From Prevotellaceae bacterium (lineage in GTDB: Bacteria > Bacteroidota > Bacteroidia > Bacteroidales > Bacteroidaceae), in NCBI GenBank assembly GCA_030531085.1, contig JAUNOM010000025.1:1-36038 (forward strand): a stretch of 36,038 bases of DNA, given 5' to 3'. Below, piece by piece: positions 16,684 to 25,200 of the stretch. Positions within the stretch are counted from its first letter, which is position 1. Every line of letters starts with the position of its first letter. Below the pieces are notes generated by a model, which saw only the letters and a program-made list of their open reading frames with translations, was not told the origin of the DNA and searched no databases. A program made the position numbers and the translations under genes.

Positions 16684-17418
16684 TCAGTCACCTACATAGA
16701 CAGGACGTACTGTCATGCCCTCCCACCTGTAGTAACTGGTGGCCCTAACGTAATCACCGCCAAGAATGAATAGTGCCGCAGCATGAGACGCAACGGTTGT
16801 GGAGGCTCCAATCTCGCCGCACCAATAGTAGCCAAGATTACCTACTTCCACTATAGAATTAGCAAAAATGCCTGCCATAGGCAGAAATATGCTGTTGCCA
16901 TTAGCCGCCGTGCCGCGCACTCCCCGTACGCCATTCTGCGTCTCTTCCTGCCATGTACAACCATTGACCAACTCCTGCATCTCCGCCTGTGTGGGCATAC
17001 GCCATCCCTCTCCCAGTTTAGCAAGAGCAGCATCACGGTTTGTTCCGCTTATTTTTTTCTTGCCATTTATGCCAAATTGGGTATAGCTCTTATCAAAATA
17101 GTTTGCCTCAGAGTGACTGCCCTTGGTTGCTGTCTCACCCCATGAATAGAAATCGCCACTCTGTGACGGTGTTTCCGCACCGAGATTGCACGTGGCCCAT
17201 TTTACGCTAAAGCCAAGGTCCACCACCTTCTCAGTCTGACCAGGCGCCTCAGTAGTAGTATTGTCGTCCCCACCAACCTGTTCCTCATCCGGATTAGTCA
17301 CTGTAGGGGGAGCGGAAGGTACATAATCATCATCCGTGTCACAACAAGAAGTGAATGCCATACCCACGATGGCGAATAGAAGGAATGTAAGTCTTTTCAG
17401 AATACTCATATCTTTCAT
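16684..17418 (-). CDS. Lipoprotein with FISUMP-like (Fibrobacter major paralogous) domain
   Basis: A 244-residue lipoprotein. The signal ends AFTSCCDTDDD; the first Cys of the pair is the likely anchor, and the acidic residues that follow fit the Bacteroidetes surface-export signal. After a Pro/Thr/Asp-rich linker (to about residue 64) comes VDLGFSVKWATCNLGAETPSQSGDFYSWGET, then GEGWRMPTQAEMQELVNGC and a C-terminal MTVRPV. This is the FISUMP-type domain common in Bacteroidetes outer-surface proteins; its ligand is unknown. It begins 10 bp after the stop of the preceding lipoprotein, so the two form an operon. It shares the CCDTDD motif with the gene at 35591. Confidence 0.8.
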   Translation of the reverse strand: MKDMSILKRLTFLLFAIVGMAFTSCCDTDDDYVPSAPPTVTNPDEEQVGGDDNTTTEAPGQTEKVVDLGFSVKWATCNLGAETPSQSGDFYSWGETATKGSHSEANYFDKSYTQFGINGKKKISGTNRDAALAKLGEGWRMPTQAEMQELVNGCTWQEETQNGVRGVRGTAANGNSIFLPMAGIFANSIVEVGNLGYYWCGEIGASTTVASHAAALFILGGDYVRATSYYRWEGMTVRPVYVGD

Positions 17419-17428
17419 TTCTTTTTAT

Positions 17429-18418
17429 TTATTTTCTTACACTTTTATGTCTGAACATTTTCCTGATGTCAGACAGTTTCAGAAGAGCAGCCTTAGTGTC
17501 ATTCGCACTCTGTATCACGCCAGCACGCGTAACAGCATTGCTGTAAATGTATGCGTATGAGTTGTAGTCTCTCTTCTCTGTGTTAATACTTCCATTGTCA
17601 TTCAATATGAAGTTATAGGTATAATTATGTGTCTCTGTGTCATAACGATCTCCTGTCTCCACCTCCGTGCATTGCGTAGGCAGATATGCCGGACCTACAC
17701 CGTACAAACCGAGCACGCAGAATACATCAATTCCATCGCCCAAGAAACCATTGGCCATATAATAAGGCAGCTGCCTGAACACATTGGGCTGATTGCCGTA
17801 TGTGTATGTTGACGTACCTGACTCCTTGTAATTAAATGTCTCACCGTCCTCTGTCTCTGTTCCAGAGCATTCCATCACATACTTTTCTAAATTACCATTA
17901 TTCCATGTCAATCTGTAAGCACCTGAGGTTTTATCTATATAATGTGAGTTTTCACTCTTATCATAAGTATCATAGTTGGTGAAACCAGAAACTGACACAA
18001 GCTGGCGGTCGCCATTATACTGATAGTTTATCACGCCATCTCCCTTATTATAACTACCATCCTCATCTACTTCGTCAAGAGTCATGGATATACGGGAGAT
18101 AAGCCCCTGCCCATTCAGGGCAATGTTATACGTACCATCTTCCGTTTCCAAAGTAAATACGTCTTCTTTAAAGTCGTACATTTTACCATATTCACCGAAA
18201 GATGTTAGCTTTCCGCTCTCATCATAACGGAACTGCACACTGCCACCGAATGACGTGACACGCAGCCTGTTTCCTTGTGAATCAGTCAGCACCGGAGACG
18301 GCACTTCCGAGGGAGTCACAGGACCCGTATCCTCCTCATCATCACTGCTGCATGACACAAGTCCAACAGCCGGGCATACCGCCAGCACCATGGACATTAC
18401 AAACATAAACTTCTTCAT
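17429..18418 (-). CDS. DUF4595-like lipoprotein
   Basis: A 329-residue lipoprotein with signal MKKFMFVMSMVLAVCPAVGLVSC and CSSDDEED after the lipobox, a strong candidate surface-export signal. The mature part is built from short antiparallel strands with Tyr/Asp/Gly-rich turns (VQFRYDESGKLTSFGEYGK, YQYNGDRQLVSVSG), as in Bacteroidetes DUF4595 (porin-like fold) proteins. No catalytic residues can be named. It is the first gene of a two-lipoprotein operon, downstream of a 780-bp gap that contains a candidate structured RNA; the RNA could be its leader. Confidence 0.65.
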   Translation of the reverse strand: MKKFMFVMSMVLAVCPAVGLVSCSSDDEEDTGPVTPSEVPSPVLTDSQGNRLRVTSFGGSVQFRYDESGKLTSFGEYGKMYDFKEDVFTLETEDGTYNIALNGQGLISRISMTLDEVDEDGSYNKGDGVINYQYNGDRQLVSVSGFTNYDTYDKSENSHYIDKTSGAYRLTWNNGNLEKYVMECSGTETEDGETFNYKESGTSTYTYGNQPNVFRQLPYYMANGFLGDGIDVFCVLGLYGVGPAYLPTQCTEVETGDRYDTETHNYTYNFILNDNGSINTEKRDYNSYAYIYSNAVTRAGVIQSANDTKAALLKLSDIRKMFRHKSVRK

Positions 18419-18504
18419 TTTGATAAAAAATTAATTCTTCCCGTCTGAGAGACATCCGGCATCAGACTCATTTCCTTTAAAAAAATATCACATACCTTAC
18501 ATAA

Positions 18505-18885
18505 ATAAAAAAGCGGGATGTCTGGCCTCTGCCCGTTTACTGCCTTAGGTCCTGAGAAAACCCCGAAAAATAAACAAACAGTCTTGACACCCACGCCGTT
18601 GGCACAATATAAGTATACCCATAAAGTGTGCATGAAGGCCTTTGACCCTCCGCACACTAACGGGCTACGTATAATACCTTCCCGTAGCATCTACCCTGCA
18701 TTGTTCTTGATTTTTCGTATCTTTTTGAATTTCTCAGGTTCAAAGCAATCAAAAACAAAGCGTTAGCAAACACTTCTCTAATATGTAGGCCACCTCCCTA
18801 TCCATATCGCGCAAGGTATAGGAACCTGCTGAGATACCGCCCCAGTCCCCTTGAAAAGAGGTTTCTACGGCATGGGTGTAGCGAT
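18505..18885 (-). ncRNA. Candidate structured RNA or long leader
   Basis: A - strand promoter box TACCTTTG (18895-18888) begins a 380-nt non-coding stretch that ends in a T-rich run (18512-18505). Inside, GTAG-AA-ACCTC (18868-18858) pairs with GAGGT-GGC-CTAC (18796-18785), enclosing smaller stems (GGTAT/ATACC, CCTAT/ATAGG). Further on, GCTACG pairs with CGTAGC and GTGTGC (18657-18652) with GCACAC (18631-18626). No known RNA family is recognised. It could be a free RNA, the leader of the downstream lipoprotein operon, or part of a dispersed repeat, since one frame through its 5' half stays open for about 49 codons. Confidence 0.4.
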
Positions 18886-18979
18886 TGCAAAGGTACAGAA
18901 AAATTTTGTAACTGACACAATTTCCGCCGCTTTTTTTATCCTTTACGCATAAATTTGCATTACAGGGACAATCCTGCGC

Positions 18980-19004
18980 ATATTTTTCCTGCCAGATAGA
19001 AGAA
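18980..19004 (+). repeat. 25-bp direct repeat, left copy
   Basis: The unit beginning ATATTTTTCCTGCCAGATAG is identical to 20516-20540 and lies upstream of the AAA ATPase promoter. A looser relative (TTTTCCTGCCCAATCCAAG) occurs at about 20707. The pair could mark the ends of an inserted segment. Confidence 0.8.
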
Positions 19005-19075
19005 AGGTGTCACTCTTCAAACACACTCAAAACAAAAAGTCAAGACATATAATTTACAGACCATTGTATATATAG

Positions 19076-19115
19076 CGCCAAATTGCCAAACGGGAAAACG
19101 CCAAATTGCCAAACG
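19076..19115 (+). repeat. Tandem 17-bp repeat upstream of the ATPase
   Basis: CGCCAAATTGCCAAACG occurs exactly at 19076-19092 and 19099-19115, with a 23-bp period (about two helical turns). It lies 60-100 bp upstream of the promoter box at 19175. It looks like a paired binding site for a regulator. Confidence 0.7.
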
Positions 19116-19174
19116 ATATTACGTCATTTTTCCAAATAATTTTCAAAAGCAACCTGAATTACAAATAAATATAT

Positions 19175-19182
19175 TACCTTTG
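19175..19182 (+). promoter_or_regulatory. Promoter -7 box of the AAA ATPase
   Basis: TACCTTTG fits TAnnTTTG. Transcription would begin within about 10 nt of the ATG. The -33 box is not clear. Confidence 0.55.
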
Positions 19183-19199
19183 TAGAAAAATACAATTAT

Positions 19200-20474
19200 A
19201 TGGAATATAAGCATAGAATAGCGGATCAACTACTTCGGGAAAAATTAGAGGCTATGGGAGCAGTAGTAATAGAAGGTCCCAAGGCTTGCGGCAAAACGAC
19301 CACTGCAGAACAGCAGGCTAAGAGCGTTATTTATATAGATGATCCTACAAAACAGGGTCAATACAAACAAATGGCGCAAACAAACATAAGTTTCTTGCTT
19401 GAAGGAGAAACGCCACGCCTTATTGACGAGTGGCAAGAAATTCCCCAATTCTGGGATGCCATACGGTTTGAGGTGGATCACAGGGATGAAGATGGACAAT
19501 TCATGCTTACTGGTTCTGCCGTTCCTACAGACGCTGAAAGCATCCATCATACTGGAACAGGAAGATATGGATGGCTTACCATGCGTCCTATGAGCTTGTG
19601 GGAGTCAGGAGAATCCACAGGTGAAATACGTTTGTCAGACTTATTTCTTGCTCCAAATAAAATAGGAGCCTCGAATAAATTAACATTGTCAACACTTGCA
19701 TTTGTCATTTGTCGTGGAGGATGGCCTAAGGCACTTAAGAAGAAAACAGAAAAGGCGGCACTGTTACAAGCGACGGAATACTATAAAGCCATTACCAATG
19801 TCGATATATCACGTGTTGACAATATAAAACGGAATGCAGAAAGAGCAAAAAGAATTATGCGCTCTTATGCCAGGCATCAAGGCTCACAAGCAAGTATAGC
19901 GACAATTCTTGCTGACATATCAACTAACGAGCCGGCAGTTGTCAGCGACGAAACAGTAGGCTCATACCTCACTGCCCTACGGAAAATATTTGTAATTGAG
20001 GACATGCCTGCATGGAATCCCAACCTGAGAAGCAAAACTGCCATTCGCACATCAGACACAAGATATTATGTAGACCCATCAGTTGGCGTTGCTGCTCTCG
20101 GCCTTGGGCCGAATGATTTGATTAACGATTTAAACACATTCGGACTGTTTTTTGAAACGATGTGCATTCGGGACCTGCGGGTATATGCCGATGCATTGGA
20201 TGGTTCCGTTTATCATTATAGAGACAAGAACGGTCTGGAATGCGATGCTGTGGTGCATCTGCATAACGGATCGTATGGCCTTATAGAAATAAAGCTGGGT
20301 GGAGAGAAATTAATTGATGATGGAGCTAAAACACTAACTGCACTTGCAAACATCATAGACACTTCCAAAATGAAAGCACCTGCATTCTGTATGGTGCTGA
20401 CAGGTGTTGGTAATTTCGCCTACAAACGGACAGATGGAATATATGTGGTGCCTATTGGATGTCTGAAGAATTAA
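19200..20474 (+). CDS. AAA ATPase with DUF4143 domain
   Basis: A 424-residue ATPase of the family often found as a mobile or accessory gene in Bacteroidetes. Walker A GPKACGKTT is at residues 26-34, Walker B RLIDEWQ at 73-79, and the sensor-like FMLTGSA at 101-107. The C-terminal DUF4143 part has the nuclease-like strand order (YHYRDKNGLECDAVVHLHNG ... YGLIEIKLGG), resembling a PD-(D/E)XK core with Asp, Glu and Lys present. Its biological role is unknown. It is visibly more AT-rich than its neighbours, is flanked by 25-bp direct repeats and is followed by a 372-bp element, all suggesting transfer. Confidence 0.85.
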   Translation: MEYKHRIADQLLREKLEAMGAVVIEGPKACGKTTTAEQQAKSVIYIDDPTKQGQYKQMAQTNISFLLEGETPRLIDEWQEIPQFWDAIRFEVDHRDEDGQFMLTGSAVPTDAESIHHTGTGRYGWLTMRPMSLWESGESTGEIRLSDLFLAPNKIGASNKLTLSTLAFVICRGGWPKALKKKTEKAALLQATEYYKAITNVDISRVDNIKRNAERAKRIMRSYARHQGSQASIATILADISTNEPAVVSDETVGSYLTALRKIFVIEDMPAWNPNLRSKTAIRTSDTRYYVDPSVGVAALGLGPNDLINDLNTFGLFFETMCIRDLRVYADALDGSVYHYRDKNGLECDAVVHLHNGSYGLIEIKLGGEKLIDDGAKTLTALANIIDTSKMKAPAFCMVLTGVGNFAYKRTDGIYVVPIGCLKN

Positions 20475-20515
20475 TGATGGAAATAGTAATGTCATACCGG
20501 TTCACTTCACACAAG

Positions 20516-20540
20516 ATATTTTTCCTGCCAGATAGAAGAA
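20516..20540 (+). repeat. 25-bp direct repeat, right copy
   Basis: Exact match to 18980-19004, 42 bp after the ATPase stop codon. Further down, a nested hairpin (AATTCTC at 20571, TGCACTGA-AC-TCAGTGCA at 20601-20618, GAGAATT ending at 20630) may end the ATPase transcript. Confidence 0.8.
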
Positions 20541-20762
20541 TACACCGTTTTGAGAGAAAACACCTTTTAAAATTCTCTTTTTACAGAAAACCGCCAAAAA
20601 TGCACTGAACTCAGTGCACTTTGGAGAATTAGTCAGTGAATTTGTTGCTTACAATGCATTTCCGCCCACGCAGTAATTTGTCATGCTGTGAGTGTTCCGC
20701 GCACTGTTTTCCTGCCCAATCCAAGAAAAGGCCATTTTGACAAAACGTTACTTTTGGGGTCA

Positions 20763-21134
20763 TTTTTGTGACACTTTGCTTTTTCGAGACTGTCGGCCTC
20801 ACCTTGCGTTTTAGAGAGCGCGAGGCACGTTTTTCATCCCTTTTGCGGCCACTGGATGCCGGTCCGAGGGCGAAAAGATAGTGGTTGGGGCGCTATTTGA
20901 TAGAGATTACACTGCTAAAGCTATCCTTTCACTCAGTAATCTCTATCAGATTACTGTGTAATATCTATGCTTTTAGGGCGCTTTTATGTGTATTTTAAAA
21001 CGCCAAAAATTGTAACTGTAAGAATGTTAGCGGATTAGCGAAAACGCGGAGAATGCGCTGTACGCGTCCGTGGGGAAATAATTTTCAAACACCGCCATTC
21101 TCCGCGAGTGCCGAAAATCAAAGTGTCAGAAAAA
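20763..21134 (-). repeat. 372-bp inverted-repeat element, copy 2
   Basis: Reverse-oriented copy of 5648-6019, about 95% identical by eye and of identical length, with the same terminal inverted repeats and nested stems. Weaker similarity continues to about 20735 on the left (TTTTGACAAAACGTTAC) and 21195 on the right. An open frame on the - strand (21035-21274) crosses its right edge but looks fortuitous. Confidence 0.85.
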
Positions 21135-21338
21135 GAGGGGCTTTTCTGACACACCGTAAAAACAGGGCGTGTCCACAGAGGGGGCATCCGCATACGTGTC
21201 ATGATACGGGGATATGAAGAACCGCTGCCATAACACTCGCGTACATTATATAATATATAGGGAGCGTACCGCACTGGATGACATTGGCGGAAATTACTCT
21301 GTTACACCTACCATAAATTACAAAAACAGCCCCTTCAC

Positions 21339-21352
21339 TTGACTATAGTCAA
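21339..21352 (+). promoter_or_regulatory. Perfect 14-bp palindrome upstream of the micropeptide
   Basis: TTGACTATAGTCAA reads the same on both strands and lies about 40 bp upstream of the -33 box. It may be a second regulator site. The preceding 21196-21338 shows only AT-rich sequence and no gene. Confidence 0.45.
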
Positions 21353-21387
21353 ATAAAAGGAGCTTTAAAGAATTATTATAGGAAAAT

Positions 21388-21420
21388 AATTGTGTGCGCA
21401 CACAATTCTGCTTAACTTTG
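21388..21420 (+). promoter_or_regulatory. Promoter containing a perfect 20-bp palindrome
   Basis: TTG (21390-21392), 20 nt and TAACTTTG (21413-21420) form a consensus promoter. The perfect palindrome AATTGTGTGCGCACACAATT (21388-21407) covers the -33 box and most of the spacer, the place where a dimeric repressor would block RNA polymerase. It resembles the TTGTG...CACAA arms of Rex sites, but the half-site spacing is shorter. Confidence 0.7.
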
Positions 21421-21555
21421 CATCAGAAAAAGATTGAAAGGCCTAATATAAAGGGTCTTAAACAGGATAACATATTTAGGATAACAAGTTAAACCCAGAG
21501 GATGTGAAACAGTGACTGTCAAGCAGCCTCGTTAAAAAGAGAAAGGAAAAAAATT

Positions 21556-21657
21556 ATGATGTTAACAACATTTGCAACAGCGCTTATGCTCACTATGGTT
21601 GTAGTTTCTGCGGTATGCGGACTGTCTTCACTGAAGAACAACCACAGCACACACTAA
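21556..21657 (+). CDS. 33-residue membrane micropeptide
   Basis: A small ORF beginning MMLTTFATALMLTMVVVS, one hydrophobic helix (about residues 3-25), and ending in a polar tail (LKNNHSTH). An AAAGGA-type ribosome site lies just upstream. It has its own strong promoter with a palindromic operator, a leader of about 130 nt containing a doubled AGGATAACA, and a strong terminator. That complete unit is the main reason to believe it is real. It may be a regulatory or subunit-like membrane peptide; alternatively the transcript is a small RNA and the ORF secondary. No family is recognised. Confidence 0.6.
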   Translation: MMLTTFATALMLTMVVVSAVCGLSSLKNNHSTH

Positions 21658-21730
21658 AGCAAGCGCGTAATGCTAAGGCTCCAAGGGGGCTGACAGCATT
21701 AAGAGAGTAAACAAAACCCACTTTATATCA

Positions 21731-21769
21731 GAGTCCCGCCACCGTTCCACGGCGGCGGGACTCTTTTTT
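21731..21769 (+). terminator. Strong intrinsic terminator of the micropeptide unit
   Basis: GAGTCCCGCC (21731-21740) pairs with GGCGGGACTC (21754-21763), with further inner pairing, and is followed by six T. Confidence 0.9.
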
Positions 21770-22065
21770 GATGGTTGTTTGTTGTTGGTTTGGGGTTGTT
21801 GGTCAGCCTCGCTATTGGTTGGGGGTTGGGGGTTTTAGGTCGTTGGTCGGCAGCTTTATTGGTTTTAGGTCGGAGGTTTGGGGTTGTTGGTCAGCCTCGT
21901 TTGGATGGCAAAGCTAACGGATTGCTATAAAACCAATAACATAAAACCATTAGCCCACAACCAAATCCCCTCCGACCTACAACCTAAAACCCATACCCCA
22001 CAACCAATAGCGCTGCCGACCCACAACCTAAACAACCAAACAACTAAACAACCAAATTCCCTCCT
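21770..22065 (+). repeat. Word-repeat tract E, long inverted repeat
   Basis: The largest tract. G/T-rich words (GGTTTGGGGTTGTTGGTCAG, CTATTGGTTGGGGG, TTTTAGGTCGTTGGTCGG) run to about 21910. A 40-nt centre follows, then the A/C-rich complement (CCGACCTACAACCTAAAACC, CCACAACCAATAG, CTGCCGACC) to 22060. Order and variants of words correspond between arms, so the arms are related by inversion. It separates the micropeptide terminator from the secDF promoter. Confidence 0.8.
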
Positions 22066-22125
22066 TTTTTTCTTGGAAAGAGCAAGTTTGTAGCATTAAT
22101 ATTTCGTCATTCCACAGATTTTTAT

Positions 22126-22133
22126 TAACTTTG
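22126..22133 (+). promoter_or_regulatory. secDF promoter -7 box
   Basis: TAACTTTG matches TAnnTTTG; the -33 region has TTTCG at about the right distance. It gives a leader of about 140 nt containing a GGGCG-TATTG-CGCCC hairpin. Confidence 0.55.
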
Positions 22134-22282
22134 CACGCATTATATTCACTGTTAGGGCGTATTGCGCCCATAAACCGGCAACCGTCCGAGGGGTTTTGAA
22201 GAAAAAGGACACCTCACAGCAAGTCGGAGACGGATATGCTCAAAGCGACAAAAAAATAATAAAAAATAATAACTTAAACAAA

Positions 22283-25200
22283 ATGCAAAACAAAGGAATT
22301 GTAATTGTAACCGCCATCTTGTTGACGCTTGCAAGCATCTTCTATTTGTCGTTCTCGGCAGCCACAAGCTATTACGACGCTCAGGCAGCCAAGATCAGCG
22401 ACCCGATCGCTGCGCAGAACTACAAGGACTCCGTGAAGTATCTCGGCGTCTACTCCTACCAGAACTGTCTTGAGACACAGATAGGCCTGGGACTTGACCT
22501 CAAGGGAGGCATGAACGTCATTCTTGAGATATCAGTACCCGACGTGGTTGAGGTGCTGGCAGACCACAAGACCGACGCAGCTTTTGTGAAGGCCATGAAA
22601 GAAGCCAAGAAGGCGGAGGAGACAAGTCAGTCTGATTTCATCACACTGTTCATCAAAGCCTATCACGAGGCAGCCCCGGGACACCGCCTTGCAGAGGTGT
22701 TCGCCACACAGCAGCTGAAGGGCAAGGTGACAACACAGAGCACTGACGCCGAGGTTGAGACAGCCTTGAGGGCAGAGGTGCAGTCCGCCATCGACAACTC
22801 ATACAACGTCGTGCGCAACCGTATAGACAAGTTCGGCGTGGTACAGCCAAACATACAGAAGCTCGAGGGCCAGGAAGGCCGCCTTATGGTGGAGATGCCG
22901 GGCGTGCGTGAGCCGGAGCGTGTGCGCAAGCTGCTGCAGGGCTCCGCCAATTTGGAGTTCTGGGAGACCCACAACGCGTCTGACGTGCTGCCATACCTCG
23001 TGCAGCTGGACACAAGACTGGCCAACGGCCCTGCCGCAGAGAACGCTGCAGCCGACAGCGTGAAGGCTGACAACAGCGCGGAGGAGCCTGCCGTAGCACA
23101 GGCGGACACCGCAACAAAGGAGGCAGCACCTAAGTTTGAGCTGAAGAAGGAGACCACCAACACTGCGGCCAAGGAGGCGGAGAAGAACAATGACGCACAG
23201 CTGGCACAGGCAAAGAAGCAGCATCCGCTGCTGGCACTGCTCCAGACAGTACAGGGTCAGAGCCTCTCTACAGTGGGATATGCCCACGAGCGCGACACCG
23301 CAGAGATAAACAAGCTCATATATGGCGAGGAGGCAGGCAAGGTAATACCGTCTGACGTACGCCTGTTATGGAGCGCCAAACCCGTGGAGGGCACCAAGAA
23401 CATCTTTGAGCTCCACGCCCTGAAGGTGACATCATCAACAGGCCGCGCTCCATTGGAGGGCGATGTGGTGGTGGAGGCAAAGGATGAGTTCGACCAGTTC
23501 GGCCGTCCATGCGTCTCAATGACCATGAACAACAAGGGCGCACGCCTGTGGGCACAGCTCACAAAGCAGAATATTGACAAGGCAATAGCCATCGTTCTGG
23601 ACGGTGTGGTATACTCTGCTCCTCGCGTTAACGACGAGATAAGTGGCGGCATATCACAGATTTCAGGCAACTTCACCATCGAGGACACCAAGGACCTTGC
23701 CAATACGCTGAAGTCCGGACGTATGCCTGCCCCTGCACGCATTGTGCAGGAGGAGGTGGTAGGCCCAACACTCGGCGCGCAGTCCATACAGCAGGGCATC
23801 ATCTCATTCGTCATCGCCTTCGTACTGCTCATGGTATACATGGTACTGATGTATGACCTCATCCCGGGCATGATGGCAAACCTCGCACTGGTGGTTAACC
23901 TGTTCTTCACTCTCGGCATACTTACCTCGTTCCAGGCGGCGCTCACCATGTCAGGCATAGCCGGTATGGTGCTGTCATTGGGTACGGCGGTGGACGCCAA
24001 CGTGCTCATCTACGAGCGCATCAAGGAGGAGCAGAAGCGCGGACTGGGCATCAAGCAGGCTCTGGCAGCCGGCTACAGCAACGCCTTCTCGGCCATCTTC
24101 GACTCCAACCTCACATCCATCATCACGGGTGTGATACTCTATGTGTTCGGAACAGGCCCTATCCGCGGCTTCGCCACCACATGGATAATCGGCATTGTCT
24201 GCTCATTCTTCACAGCAGTGTTCCTCACACGTCTGGTATATGAGAACCGTCTTGGCAAGGAGAAGTGGCTGAACCAGAACTTCACCACACGCTTCTCACG
24301 CAACCTGTTGCAGAACACTGACGTGAAGTTCATGTCAATGTACCGCAAGACATTCACCCTTGTGGGCGTACTCATCGTGGCATTCGCCATCAGCTTTGCC
24401 GTGCGCGGACTCTCCAAGAGCATTGACTTCACGGGAGGACGTAACTATGTCGTGACATTCGAGCAGCCCGTGGAGCCGGAGCAGGTGCGCACCGTGCTGG
24501 GACAGGCATTCCCCGAGGCCACAACGACAGCGCTGGCACTGGGTACAGACAACAAGACCATCCGCGTGTCAACCAACTATAAGATTGAGAGCAACGACCC
24601 TAACATCGACGATGAGGCGGAGACAATACTCTATAACGCCCTGAAGAAGGCCGGACTGGTCAACCAGAAGGACGTGACAGCATTCAAGAACCCTGATGTC
24701 CGTGAGGGAGGATCCATCATTTCATCAACAAAGGTAGGCCCGTCAGTGGCTAAGGACATGACATTCGGAGCCATATACAGCGTACTCATAGCACTGGTGG
24801 CAATCTTTATATATATAATGATACGCTTCCGCAATGTGGCATTCTCCGTTGGCTCTACCTGCGCGCTGGCCGTGGACACCGTCATTGTACTCGGAATATA
24901 CTCCGTCTGCTGGGGATGGGTACCGATGTCACTTGAGGTAGACCAGACATTCATCGGCGCCATACTGACAGTGATAGGCTACTCCATCAATGATAAGGTG
25001 GTGGTATTCGACCGTATACGTGAGAATATGCAGCTGCACCCGAAGTGGGACTATCAGACCACATTCAACACATCCATCAACCAGACTCTGGCGCGTACCG
25101 TGAACACCTCGTTCTCCACGCTCCTCGTTCTGCTGATGATATTCTTCTTCGGCGGTGACAGCATACGCTCATTCTCATTCGCAATGATACTCGGCGTTGT

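Noticed and set aside
18415-18690. 91-residue - strand frame before the DUF4595 lipoprotein
   Set aside because: No signal, no domain and it overlaps the candidate RNA and the next start.
18700-18760. Resemblance of TTGAACCTGAG to the TPP riboswitch 3' half
   Set aside because: The CUGAGA half and the correct helix spacing are missing, and the downstream gene is a lipoprotein.
21035-21274. 79-residue frame overlapping the right edge of the 372-bp element
   Set aside because: Reading frame is explained by the repeat and is not supported by a ribosome site; probably a recurrent false annotation.
22196-22282. Upstream TTG start for SecDF
   Set aside because: Would add a 29-residue charged tail before the first membrane helix; MQNKG start fits SecD proteins.
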